DNA of 64,000 nucleotides from Parabacteroides sp. Marseille-P3160 (GTDB taxonomy: Bacteria; Bacteroidota; Bacteroidia; Bacteroidales; Tannerellaceae). Below, in pieces: positions 16,702-23,822 of the stretch. The position numbers and the translations under genes are program-made. The stretch is from positions 516,699-580,698 of the forward strand of contig NZ_LT799418.1 of NCBI RefSeq assembly GCF_900162725.1. Reading direction: 5' to 3'. Each line of letters begins with the position of its first letter. Position 1 is the stretch's first letter. Under the pieces are notes generated by a model that worked only from the letters and a program-made list of their open reading frames with translations, was not told the origin of the DNA and ran no database searches.

Positions 16702-18381
16702 TCAAGATTTACGCAATTCGTTGTCTATATATAATTGAATGTTTCCGAAAGAATCGAGTCCTAATTTCTTCCGTATAGTAGCCCTTTTCGATTGGATAGT
16801 ACTGGTACTCAGATTCAGGACGACTGCAATTTCCATTCGGCTGAATTGGGCATACGTCAAGCAGCAGATGCGAAATTCCGATTTGTCCAATTGCGGATAT
16901 TTTGCATGCAAGCGGTCGAAAAATCCATGTTCCAACTCATTCATCGATTGATACAGCAGATCCCAATCCAAAGAATCTTGCCCATAAACGATCTCATTGA
17001 ATTCCTTGATCAGTTTCTGCGATTGTTTTTTATCCTGCTCTGCGATCTTACTCTCCAAAAGAGCCGCTTTTCTTAATATTTCGAAATGACGGACTAAAGT
17101 GTTATGGATAGAGCGTTCTTGTTCTCTATAATTTTCAGCCATATCCATCAGGGCATGTAATTTTTGTTCCGTTTCTGCCACCTTCTTTTTGTCATGGATG
17201 CTTTTGAGGTAAAAGAAGAAGACAATTAAAATGCATATGGAAAAAGCGGCCGAAGCAAATAGAAGCGTACGCTCTTTTTGCAATGCCAATTGGTTATTTT
17301 CATTCTGTATCCGTTCGAAATCATATTTCTTCTGGATATCCAGAACCGCTTTATTCTTATTTTCGTCTATGATGGAAGACAGATAACGGGTATAGCTTTT
17401 ATGATATTCCAACGCTTTCTGAAAGTTAGCCCGACTTTCCTCTATCTTGGACAACAGAGAGTAGGTATTAGCCAGCAGATGGTTTTCTTCTGTTTTTCCT
17501 TGAAGTGCAAGAACTTTATGTGCATAAAACAGGGCCGAATCCTTTTGATTCTCTTTTTCAAAAACCTTTGCTATATTGAGATAGATTCTCGCCTGTTCCG
17601 TTTCATTTATTGCATAAGGAATAGCTTTTTTGAAGGATTGTTTCGCTTGGATATAATCGCCTTTTTCCCGGTAAAGAACTCCGATGTTCTGATTAATCAT
17701 TGCCGACCGGATGCTGTCTTTTACGGTTTCAGCCAATGCAAGTCCTTTAGTATAATAGTGGGATGCACTGTCTATTTTTGCTTTTAACAGATAGCAATTT
17801 CCAATGAGAGTGTAGATCCCAATCTCATTCTTCCGGTTTTTGATTTTCTGAAAGTATGCAACGGCCCTTTTGAATCGGTAGATAGCTTCGTCCTTTAATA
17901 ATTGGTCGAATAAGATGCTCCCCACCGCACTTTGTATCAGTCCTTTTAGATTCGTGTCATCCGCTTGGTTCGCATACGTTTCTGCCGTTAAATAACAAGA
18001 CATCGCTTCTTCCCCTTTCTTTTGCTCCTGCAATACCCGCCCGCAATAAAAGTAAGCCAAAGCTGTATTTCTATTGTCTTTTTTAGCTATATAATAATTC
18101 TTTACCCGGAAGATGAGAGTATCGGAAGTGATATTCCTGTTCGCTTTATCTTTTGCCTGAATTTGCAATAACAAATATCTATTGTATTGTTGTTTGCTTA
18201 ATTCATAGGGATTCATGATGGAATCGAGGCAGGCCAGGGCGCTGTCGGGATTTTGTTCGACCAGCCTTTCGGCCGTATCCAATAAACCGGCCGTATGCGA
18301 GGTTTCTTTGTTACAGGAAATCAGATATACGCTTGATAAAATGCAGATAATGCAAAACCGTATAGACTTTAATTGTGGCAT
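16702..18381 (-). CDS. Membrane-anchored TPR protein with C-terminal LuxR-like HTH
   Basis: About 559 residues from ATG 18381; the frame extends to 18405, but this start gives a clean lipoprotein-type leader (CIICILSSVYLISC). Tetratricopeptide repeats fill roughly residues 30-340. One transmembrane segment (LLFASAAFSICILIVFFFYL) and a coiled coil follow. The C-terminus has a helix-turn-helix (SEFRICCLTYAQFSRMEIAVVLNLSTSTIQSKRATIRKKLG) like LuxR/GerE regulators. This design, with periplasmic repeats joined to a cytosolic DNA-binding end, is common in Bacteroidales. The ligand and target genes are unknown. It is transcribed alone, leftwards. Confidence 0.85.
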   Translation of the reverse strand: MPQLKSIRFCIICILSSVYLISCNKETSHTAGLLDTAERLVEQNPDSALACLDSIMNPYELSKQQYNRYLLLQIQAKDKANRNITSDTLIFRVKNYYIAKKDNRNTALAYFYCGRVLQEQKKGEEAMSCYLTAETYANQADDTNLKGLIQSAVGSILFDQLLKDEAIYRFKRAVAYFQKIKNRKNEIGIYTLIGNCYLLKAKIDSASHYYTKGLALAETVKDSIRSAMINQNIGVLYREKGDYIQAKQSFKKAIPYAINETEQARIYLNIAKVFEKENQKDSALFYAHKVLALQGKTEENHLLANTYSLLSKIEESRANFQKALEYHKSYTRYLSSIIDENKNKAVLDIQKKYDFERIQNENNQLALQKERTLLFASAAFSICILIVFFFYLKSIHDKKKVAETEQKLHALMDMAENYREQERSIHNTLVRHFEILRKAALLESKIAEQDKKQSQKLIKEFNEIVYGQDSLDWDLLYQSMNELEHGFFDRLHAKYPQLDKSEFRICCLTYAQFSRMEIAVVLNLSTSTIQSKRATIRKKLGLDSFGNIQLYIDNELRKS

Positions 18382-18405
18382 GAGATTGTATTTGAGCGAA
18401 TACAC

Positions 18406-18720
18406 AAAGATAGAAAAAGATCCCGTTGTTAACTTTTCTGCTGTAAAAATGTTTTATGGAAGGTTTTTGGCTTGTTTTTGATTAAAAAGAAACTCGCCCG
18501 GACAATTTGAATCGTCATTCGAACGAGTTTTCTTTCCATGTTTCCTCACGCAACTATTCTATCGTCCGAGCCAGAACCAACCGGCTGCCGCTACGCCGTT
18601 GCTAATAAATACTAACATTCAAAGGGTTGCATCCGTTTTGGTTTGCAATACCGCAAAAAATACACTTTTTTTGTGTATATCGAGAAATACCCCTATCTTT
18701 ATATCGGATAAATAAATGAT
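18406..18720. other. Intergenic stretch with weak hairpin and 19-codon frame
   Basis: No substantial gene is seen in this 315-bp gap. It contains a 7-bp inverted repeat (AAACTCG 18490-18496 with CGAGTTT 18524-18530) flanked by A- and T-rich runs, possibly a weak terminator. It also holds a 19-codon minus-strand frame (18559-18618) ending SNGVAAAGWFWLGR, whose composition is unusual but whose status is unknown. Confidence 0.4.
18670..18701 (+). promoter_or_regulatory. Bacteroidota-type promoter for the toxin remnant
   Basis: TTTG at 18670-18673, a 20-bp spacer and TATCTTTA at 18694-18701 match the TTTG / TAnnTTTG promoter pattern except for the last base. The ATG of the HigB-like remnant follows 19 bp later. 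Confidence 0.5.
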
Positions 18721-18972
18721 ATGGAAATTACTTTTGAGAAAGAATATTTGTCTGGACTTTATTACAAAGGGAAAACATCGGATAAAAAGCACCGGTTTCA
18801 ACCGGAGGTAATAAAGAGCTACAAACTCCGTATTGAAGCCCTTGAAAGTGCTGATTGTATTGAAGACTTATTTCAAATCAATACACTTCATTATGAAGCA
18901 GTTGTTCGAGAATCTCTTTGGTCAAACCGTTTTCGGCAGCTTGGCGGCGGAGATTTGTCAAGGCTTGTTTAA
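18721..18972 (+). pseudogene. Truncated HigB/RelE-family toxin
   Basis: The first 59 codons (MEITFEKEYL ... KTSDKKHRFQPEVI ... INTLHYE) match the N-terminal part of RelE/HigB-type mRNA interferases of Bacteroidales, which usually run to about 95-100 residues and end in an arginine-rich catalytic region. After LHYE the frame enters the antisense of another gene and ends after an unrelated tail, so the catalytic C-terminus is missing. No HigA antitoxin follows. The promoter is still recognisable. The join lies at the 13-bp palindrome 18886-18898. Confidence 0.65.
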
Positions 18973-19111
18973 ATTCATCTTGCTCTGCCAACCGAACATG
19001 CTCTTTCATCCTTAATTCTGTTTCTTTGATAAACTGCCGTTTAATTTCAGCCGGCACTTTTCGCCAGGCGGAGGCGGTACTACTATCTACTTCCAATACA
19101 ATGCGTTCCAT
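18878..19111 (-). CDS. Orphan antitoxin-like protein (toxin-antitoxin remnant)
   Basis: About 77 residues from ATG 19111 (the frame is open to 19120). It begins MERIVLEVDSSTASAW, has charged helices in the middle and ends AAENGLTKEILEQLLHNE. This resembles small Bacteroidota antitoxins that pair with PIN-domain toxins. No toxin gene follows, because its 3' end runs directly into the truncated HigB gene in convergent orientation. The last residues (VY) derive from the joined sequence. A 15-bp palindrome lies just upstream of the start and could be its autoregulatory site. Confidence 0.55.
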   Translation of the reverse strand: MERIVLEVDSSTASAWRKVPAEIKRQFIKETELRMKEHVRLAEQDEFKQALTNLRRQAAENGLTKEILEQLLHNEVY

Positions 19112-19133
19112 ATTTATCATCTTTATAAAGTTT

Positions 19134-19148
19134 CACTTCCGAGAAGTG
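19134..19148. promoter_or_regulatory. Palindrome upstream of the orphan antitoxin gene
   Basis: CACTTC and GAAGTG arms (19134-19139 and 19143-19148) with a 3-bp spacer lie 22 bp before the antitoxin start. Toxin-antitoxin operons commonly carry such an operator; its function here is inferred. Confidence 0.35.
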
Positions 19149-19295
19149 CCAATAGCAAAGGTACTAAAAAGGGAACAACAAACGGAATAGAATAATGTAT
19201 AAAAAACAAACAGCGATTTTCAATTTTATTTATTAATTAAACATTTTCAAGTATGAAGAAACATTTATTCCTTCTTCGGCTCTCGCCGGAAAAAG

Positions 19296-19344
19296 AAGGC
19301 CCCCGGACGGACAACGATTCGGATCGCTGCCGGCCGGGGGCCTT
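19296..19344 (-). terminator. Terminator of the lysis-type operon
   Basis: A perfect 11-bp inverted repeat (AAGGCCCCCGG 19296-19306 with CCGGGGGCCTT 19334-19344) lies just beyond the spanin-like gene. On the minus strand it is followed by a T-rich stretch, so it should end the leftward operon. Confidence 0.75.
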
Positions 19345-19367
19345 GCCGGACTATTCCGGACGGAGGG

Positions 19368-19823
19368 CTACCGCCTGAAACGGAACCATACGGCCGTGGC
19401 TGCCGCCGCTACGAGGCACAGCCCGATTCCATACCAAATCCACGGAGTGGCTTCCCGCTTCTTTTCGCTCACCTTTTCCTGTACCTCCGAATGACGGACC
19501 GCTTCCCCGGTCGTATCGGCGATACGTGTAAAGAGACTCTCGGCCTGCTCACTCCCTTGTTCCCGTGTGATCCGCCGGGTGACGGTCCGGACGTATTGTT
19601 TGCCCAGGCTGTCGGGAGGCGATAAGGCGAATTGCTCCGTCCACTGGTCCGTTCGATACTCCTTTTGCCGCTGCGTAGTCTCCCGGAGGCTGTCCCGCTT
19701 TTGTACCCTGACGGAATCCGTTCGGGAGGCGGTCGTCTGCCGTACCGTTTTACGGCTACCCGAGCAAGAGACAGCTAAGTAAGTCAGGAATCCTAAAAGG
19801 ATAAAAAACATCGTCCGTTTCAT
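19368..19823 (-). CDS. Spanin-like lipoprotein with C-terminal membrane anchor (resident copy)
   Basis: A 151-residue protein with an N-terminal lipobox (LAVSC, cysteine 20), a long charged periplasmic section rich in R, Q, E and T, and one C-terminal transmembrane segment (about 127-147, WIWYGIGLCLVAAAATAVW) ending in FRFRR. An outer-membrane lipid anchor plus an inner-membrane anchor in one chain is the plan of unimolecular spanins, which fuse the two membranes in the last step of phage lysis. The assignment rests on architecture, not on sequence identity. Its ATG overlaps the TGA of the M15 peptidase gene. It lies outside the prophage, left of attL, and is followed by a strong terminator. 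Confidence 0.6.
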   Translation of the reverse strand: MKRTMFFILLGFLTYLAVSCSGSRKTVRQTTASRTDSVRVQKRDSLRETTQRQKEYRTDQWTEQFALSPPDSLGKQYVRTVTRRITREQGSEQAESLFTRIADTTGEAVRHSEVQEKVSEKKREATPWIWYGIGLCLVAAAATAVWFRFRR

Positions 19824-20257
19824 TGGTATAAAACTTGACGGCGGTTATTCCCTTCCTGTTTCAGCGAAAGATGCAGGAAATGCCTCTTCCGGTAATAGAT
19901 CGCCTGGTCGAATGGGAGGGAGGAATCCAGCAAACAGTCTAGCAACGCTTTCGGCTGCAACACATAGAGATCGGCCGCCTCGCCGAGCCGGTGCTGCGAG
20001 TTGGCAACACCTTTGACCAACCGGTTCAGCTCCTCGCAGCGGTAGCCGCTGGTGACTTGGATCGGGCCGCCGTACAGCCGGCGCAACGGGTCGAGCAATT
20101 TGCTTACCAGATGTCTCAGCGCTTCGACCGCACGGGGTGGCGGCGTATTATCTAATCCATGCTCAATCGCTACCCGGCTATAAGTAAACTCGCTTAACAT
20201 GAAATAGCTTCCGAGCTGTTCCGGGTTCATCCTTTCTTTTCTATTTTTAATCTCCAT
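19820..20257 (-). CDS. M15-family peptidase (endolysin-like)
   Basis: A 145-residue Zn peptidase of the M15A type. PIQVTSGYRCEELNRLVKGVANSQHRLGEAADLY gives the SxHxxGxAxD metal-binding pattern (S-Q-H-R-L-G-E-A-A-D), and HFLHLSL near the C-terminus supplies the last histidine. Such enzymes cut peptidoglycan peptide bridges and often act as phage endolysins. No signal peptide is visible, so export would need the neighbouring holin-like protein. It starts 6 bp after the stop of the split holin-like gene and overlaps the spanin-like gene, so it is the third gene of an operon now cut off from its promoter by the prophage. Confidence 0.85.
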   Translation of the reverse strand: MEIKNRKERMNPEQLGSYFMLSEFTYSRVAIEHGLDNTPPPRAVEALRHLVSKLLDPLRRLYGGPIQVTSGYRCEELNRLVKGVANSQHRLGEAADLYVLQPKALLDCLLDSSLPFDQAIYYRKRHFLHLSLKQEGNNRRQVLYQ

Positions 20258-20263
20258 CTTCGT

Positions 20264-20426
20264 TTATTTTACTTTTATCTTGTAAGAATAATCCACGCCG
20301 AACAATGCGCCGGAAAAGGTGCAGACCTCTCCGAATGCAACCAGCACGCTACTGTCGATCTCCCCCGTCGGGGGAACCCAGAATCCGAAAAAGACCAACG
20401 TAAGGCCGGCTACACAGAGTAGCACG
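20264..20426 (-). pseudogene. Holin-like gene, 3' part, interrupted by the prophage
   Basis: From the attL core leftwards this reads VLLCVAGLTLVFFGFWVPP, then GEIDSSVLVAFGEVCTFSGA and DYSYKIKVK, then stop: the second half of TM1 and all of TM2 of a small membrane protein. No start codon is available on the prophage side apart from a GTG two codons after a stop. The missing 5' end lies at 57121-57174. Joined through the 19-bp core the gene has 64 codons plus stop with no frame error. Two hydrophobic helices and the position before an M15 peptidase suggest a holin or similar export pore. Confidence 0.75.
20408..20426. other. attL core, 19-bp direct repeat
   Basis: GGCTACACAGAGTAGCACG is identical to 57124-57142. 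The flanking bases differ on both sides, so the shared core is exactly 19 bp. Host sequence (the 3' part of the holin-like gene) lies to the left and phage sequence to the right. Confidence 0.92.
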
Positions 20427-20530
20427 TTTTACCCCTTAAAAAATAAAAACCACAAGCACTTACTAACCTGTTTTACAGAAATATAAGATTAATCATATCC
20501 CGATATAGCACCATGGAATGCTTTTAAAAT

Positions 20531-20601
20531 ACTTGCAATTACTTGCAAATTCTGTACATAACTGATATATTTGCGTCATTGAACTTGCAAAAAACTTGCA
20601 A
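20531..20601. repeat. Integrase arm-type sites, left cluster
   Basis: ACTTGCAA occurs four times, at 20531, 20541, 20583 and 20594. Spacings of 10, 42 and 11 bp place the copies roughly on one face of the helix. The last copy ends 6 bp before the integrase ATG, so integrase binding could also repress its own gene. Matching copies lie just inside attR. Confidence 0.7.
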
Positions 20602-20606
20602 AAATT

Positions 20607-21824
20607 ATGACTATAAAAGTAATTGTAGACGCTCGCAGAGCTAATAAAGATGGTCTGTATCCTGTTAAATTGAGTTTCTCTAATCACGGGAAGACGGCAC
20701 TTTCATCATTGGGTATTTATGTTGATCCGGATGAGTTTGATCCGGCAAACAACCTGCTATTACTATCTAATAAGGCCACCAAATTGGAAAATCAGAGGTC
20801 TAACATACGAATAAAAAACGATTTGACACGTGCGCAAAACCTGCTATTATCCTTGCAAGTTGAAGGTCGGGATAATATATCACCCGTCAAGTTCAAAAAG
20901 ATGTTGGATAAAGGCGGAGACATAATGACTAACAGATCATTTAACGCATATTGTCGGGAAGTTATAACCAGGAAATCAGGAAGGACAAAGAGATCGTATC
21001 AATCGACGCTGAAGAAAATTGAACGTTATTTTGGGAAAAGCGTGTTCTTCGATGAAATAAATTATAAGTGGCTTGATTCGTTTGACAGAAAGATGAAAAA
21101 CGAAGAGCTAAGAGATAAGGATGGTAATATAATTCGAGATGGATTAAGTACTAATGCCAGGTCGGTGCATTTAAAGGTTATCCAGTCCGTCTTTAATAGT
21201 GCGATCGATGAGGAACTTATCGGGCTTGAATTGTACCCTTTCCGAAGGTATAAAATAGTCCGGGAACTTACCAGGAAGAGGGCATTATCACTTCCAGAAA
21301 TACAGTCCATTTTCGATTACTCCGGATCCGTTCAGGAAAATTGGGCTGTTGATGTGGCAAAGATCATTTTCTTTCTGATAGGTATCAATATAAAAGATCT
21401 ATACTACCTGGAAGAATATCATTCTGGAAGAATATTTTACAAACGGGCGAAAACTGGCCGGATGTATGATATTAAGACAGAGCCGGAAGCGATCCGGATG
21501 ATTGAAAAATATAAGGGGAAAAATAGAGTGTTTCGTTTTTCAGACGATTTCCTTGCGCACGGATCTTTTTCTAAAAAGGTCAACAAATACCTACGTTCGG
21601 TCGGGAAAAAGATGGGAATTCCCATGTTAACCACTTACGTATTTAGGCACACATGGGCTACGTTAGCGGCTGAATTGGATATACCGAAAGAAACCATCGC
21701 CGCCGCCCTTGGGCACTCTCAAAATGCAACCGTTACCGACGTTTATATCGACTTTAATAGAAAGAAGGTAGATGAGGCAAATCGGAGGGTTATAGACTAT
21801 GCGTTAGGGTTATCAGATAAATAA
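20607..21824 (+). CDS. int: Tyrosine-type site-specific integrase
   Basis: A 405-residue integrase of the Bacteroidota phage/ICE family. It has an N-terminal arm-binding domain (about 1-90), a SAM-like core-binding domain (about 105-215) and a catalytic domain. The catalytic residues visible are R347 and H348 in TTYVFRHTWAT, H370 in ALGHS and the nucleophile Y380 in DVYIDF. Box I (FFLIGINIKDLYYL) lacks the classic arginine, as I recall is frequent in this subfamily. It acts on the 19-bp core next door and, with accessory factors, would excise the prophage. Candidate excisionases are the HTH proteins at 23574 and 29744. Confidence 0.95.
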   Translation: MTIKVIVDARRANKDGLYPVKLSFSNHGKTALSSLGIYVDPDEFDPANNLLLLSNKATKLENQRSNIRIKNDLTRAQNLLLSLQVEGRDNISPVKFKKMLDKGGDIMTNRSFNAYCREVITRKSGRTKRSYQSTLKKIERYFGKSVFFDEINYKWLDSFDRKMKNEELRDKDGNIIRDGLSTNARSVHLKVIQSVFNSAIDEELIGLELYPFRRYKIVRELTRKRALSLPEIQSIFDYSGSVQENWAVDVAKIIFFLIGINIKDLYYLEEYHSGRIFYKRAKTGRMYDIKTEPEAIRMIEKYKGKNRVFRFSDDFLAHGSFSKKVNKYLRSVGKKMGIPMLTTYVFRHTWATLAAELDIPKETIAAALGHSQNATVTDVYIDFNRKKVDEANRRVIDYALGLSDK

Positions 21825-21911
21825 TCCATTAGGGCAAAAAACAAAGATCGGGGATTCGCTGATGTTGGAAGAGGAAACATTGAAATTTACCGACGATTTT
21901 GTTCAACAGTA

Positions 21912-22295
21912 TCATTTAACCCGATTATCATCAATTTCGAGGGATACTAAATTCCACGTGTCGCTATTAGGTGACTGCCGTGAGACTGTAGCGAGGTAAT
22001 CATTTCTAACCAATGCGCCGAAGAGATTTTGAGAATCAACATACGCCTTCACGATAAAAGTGTTTTCGGATGTGTTTTGTACTGTTATGTCTTGAAATGA
22101 AGGAAATTTAGCTGTAGCGGGAGTTTTTAAGAATCTTTTCACGAAATCTTGAGAAATATTATAAGCAGTATATTTTGATAACTCATTATTATGATCGTTA
22201 TTATCATCGCCACTATACACGATAGCTAATATTACAAGAGAAAGACCAACCAATGCGATTATGCCGGTTTTTTTATTATCAGATAACTGTCCCAT
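21912..22295 (-). CDS. Single-span membrane protein of the lysogeny region, function unknown
   Basis: About 127 residues from ATG 22295 (the frame is open to 22337). A short cytosolic head (GQLSDNKKTG) precedes one transmembrane helix (IIALVGLSLVILAIVYSG). A periplasmic domain follows with FLKTPATAKFPSF and KAYVDSQNLFGALVRNDYLATV, a combination seen in small proteins of mobile elements. It is the only gene besides the repressor and the 22882-23163 gene on the minus strand of the phage, so it may be expressed in the lysogen. Superinfection exclusion is one possibility, unproven. Confidence 0.55.
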   Translation of the reverse strand: MGQLSDNKKTGIIALVGLSLVILAIVYSGDDNNDHNNELSKYTAYNISQDFVKRFLKTPATAKFPSFQDITVQNTSENTFIVKAYVDSQNLFGALVRNDYLATVSRQSPNSDTWNLVSLEIDDNRVK

Positions 22296-22369
22296 GTTTT
22301 TATATTTTAAAGAGTTAAAATATTTTTTTTGATACAACTATGATTTTATTTTCGTTTTAAAATTAATGA

Positions 22370-22738
22370 TTACGCACTTGCGGAGTCCTTACCTTTTCTT
22401 TCTCCGAGACCGTGAAGCTCCCTGAGTATGCGATTTTCTCCCCTTAGCATGTTGATTTCGGCTTTGAGTTGTTCAATTTCCTCATTTGAGGATTTGTCTC
22501 CGTCCTTGCCGGAATATTTATCTACTGACTTAAGCATGTTCCCTTTACCGGTAATAAGCCATTCAAGACTCAAATCGGGATAAGCATTAGATATTTTAGC
22601 GAGATTTGGAGAACTAATGCCTCTTTTAATATTATTTACGGTCCCATTACTTATACCGCATATCTCTTCAAATTTGCCTTGGCCGATTTTTAGGTAATTT
22701 AAAAAGCTTGTAATCCTGTATTTTATATTATCGCTCAT
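22370..22738 (-). CDS. CI-like phage repressor (HTH, coiled-coil tail)
   Basis: A 122-residue DNA-binding protein. The N-terminal helix-turn-helix (GQGKFEEICGISNGTVNNIKRG, about 19-40) is of the phage CI / Cro type. The middle carries LSLEWLITGKGNM, a phrase common in Bacteroidota phage repressors, and the C-terminus forms a short leucine-zipper coiled coil (EEIEQLKAEINMLRGENRILRELHG). It has no LexA-like peptidase domain, so induction would not use RecA-stimulated self-cleavage. A near-perfect 16-bp palindrome lies 6 bp upstream of its start, and two related ones lie upstream of the rightward gene set. Confidence 0.8.
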   Translation of the reverse strand: MSDNIKYRITSFLNYLKIGQGKFEEICGISNGTVNNIKRGISSPNLAKISNAYPDLSLEWLITGKGNMLKSVDKYSGKDGDKSSNEEIEQLKAEINMLRGENRILRELHGLGERKGKDSASA

Positions 22739-22743
22739 ATTTT

Positions 22744-22759
22744 ACAGATTTAATTCTGT
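22744..22759. promoter_or_regulatory. Repressor operator O1
   Basis: ACAGATTTAATTCTGT pairs at 14 of 16 positions with its own reverse complement. It lies between the repressor start (22738) and the small plus-strand frame at 22795, and shares its ACAGA and TTCTGT ends with O2 and O3. Confidence 0.65.
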
Positions 22760-22794
22760 ATATTTATACTCGATTAATCACTTAAATTATTGCT

Positions 22795-22887
22795 ATGACT
22801 GATAAAGAATATAACGAACTCAAAGAAACGTTAGAAAAAGGAATCTCTATAATTGGGCAAATAGTGTATTGTATGATAGCTTCATAA
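22795..22887 (+). CDS. Small frame divergent from the repressor gene
   Basis: A 30-residue frame (MTDKEYNELKETLEKG, then a hydrophobic end SIIGQIVYCMIAS). It is divergent from the repressor across operator O1, where a cro-like or short regulatory peptide would be expected, and it ends 6 bp inside the convergent gene at 22882. No family recognised; coding status is uncertain. Confidence 0.35.
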   Translation: MTDKEYNELKETLEKGISIIGQIVYCMIAS

Positions 22888-23163
22888 TAAAGAATTGACT
22901 ATAGATTGTACGATAATAGTAGCCACAGATCCGACAATGGCTCCTATTATTGTGCGTGTAAGCTCCCTCCTTTCTGATTTATGTAATAAGATTTCAAGTT
23001 CCCTTATCTTTTCATCTTTATTAGATTCGATTAGCTCCTGGATATTACTTAAATCAGGACTGCACATTGTTTTATGCAGTTCCTCTTGGTGTGAATAGAA
23101 CGCATCGAGGCTGCTTTTAACGCTGCCTAAAATATCCCCTCTCTCATTTGAAGTATATCCCAT
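22882..23163 (-). CDS. Small membrane protein with coiled coil, function unknown
   Basis: A 93-residue protein. A soluble N-terminal half with predicted coiled coil (IQELIESNKDEKIRELEILLHKSERREL) is followed by a C-terminal transmembrane helix (TIIGAIVGSVATIIVQSIVNSLL). It is a tail-anchored type of protein, divergent from the rightward genes across operators O2 and O3. It is probably expressed in the lysogen and could be an exclusion or immunity factor, but there is no direct evidence. Confidence 0.55.
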   Translation of the reverse strand: MGYTSNERGDILGSVKSSLDAFYSHQEELHKTMCSPDLSNIQELIESNKDEKIRELEILLHKSERRELTRTIIGAIVGSVATIIVQSIVNSLL

Positions 23164-23185
23164 AATGTTTAATAATAGTTAAAAC

Positions 23186-23230
23186 ACAGAATTATTTCTG
23201 CATTTATTTGTTTTGCAGAATTATTTCTGT
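23186..23230. promoter_or_regulatory. Repressor operators O2 and O3 with rightward promoter
   Basis: O2 (ACAGAATTATTTCTGC, 23186-23201) and O3 (GCAGAATTATTTCTGT, 23215-23230) share 14 of 16 bases and start 29 bp apart. TTTG at 23207-23210, a 19-bp spacer and TA-n3-TTTG at 23230-23238 form a good Bacteroidota promoter pointing right. O3 fills most of the spacer, so a bound repressor would block polymerase. Confidence 0.65.
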
Positions 23231-23271
23231 AATATTTGCATCAGTAATAAACGAAACATAAAGATATAAAA

Positions 23272-23577
23272 ATGGCTGTCGCGTATAAAACCGTGATTAT
23301 CAAACCCTTTTTACATACGGCAAATATAGTGACGCCATTTTATATATCAAAACAAAAAGCGAAAAATAATATGGTAGAAGAATTAAAAAAAATGTCGCCG
23401 GGTGAATCGAAGTTATTCACTTATCAGGATGACGGGGAAGTGTATACGTTCCGGGCTGTTTGCCGGTATGTGGCAAGGCGGTACCACAAAAGGAAAATCA
23501 AATTCACTACAAAGGATTTTCCCGAGAAGAAGCAGTTATTAATCACAGCCAATAAGGTAAAAATGGAGAGGGCATGA
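23272..23577 (+). CDS. First rightward early gene, function unknown
   Basis: A 101-residue basic protein. An inner ATG at 23371 would give 68 residues starting MVEELKKMSPGES, which looks like the natural beginning of the conserved-looking part (KLFTYQDDGEVYTFRAVCRYVARRYHKRKIKFTT). The outer start fits the predicted promoter, with a leader of about 27 nt. It is small and rich in K and R, so possibly DNA-binding. It overlaps the next gene by 4 bp and begins the early rightward operon. Confidence 0.55.
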   Translation: MAVAYKTVIIKPFLHTANIVTPFYISKQKAKNNMVEELKKMSPGESKLFTYQDDGEVYTFRAVCRYVARRYHKRKIKFTTKDFPEKKQLLITANKVKMERA

Positions 23578-23822
23578 AACGAACTATAAATAATCTTACC
23601 GTGAAAGAATGGTTTTCCGAAAGAGAAGCCGCCACATACACAGGTATGAGCGTTAAAGCCTTGCAGCGATTAAGGTATAACGGACGGGTTACATTCGGAG
23701 TAAAGAGAGACGGACGTTCGATCACATATCGAAAGAGAGACCTTGATGTTTTGATGGAAAAGAATTTCAGGTTTTATGCGGCTTCACCAATAGATGCTAA
23801 TGAAGGGAGATTTAGGACATGA
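23574..23822 (+). CDS. Excisionase-like HTH protein (HTH_17 type)
   Basis: An 82-residue protein with a winged-helix-like motif: WFSEREAATYTGMSVKALQRLRYNGRVTFGVKRDGRSITYRKRDLDVLM. This pattern (SEREAA..TGMS...L...G.I...R.G....Y...DLD..) matches MerR-like excisionase / helix-turn-helix domain 17 proteins. Placed right after the lysogeny switch, it is a good candidate for the recombination directionality factor or an early regulator. It overlaps both neighbours by 4 bp. Confidence 0.65.
   Translation: MKRTINNLTVKEWFSEREAATYTGMSVKALQRLRYNGRVTFGVKRDGRSITYRKRDLDVLMEKNFRFYAASPIDANEGRFRT

Noticed and set aside
19252-19377. 41-codon plus-strand frame starting at 19252
   Set aside because: It runs through the terminator hairpin and into the antisense of the spanin-like gene; composition follows the GC-rich hairpin.
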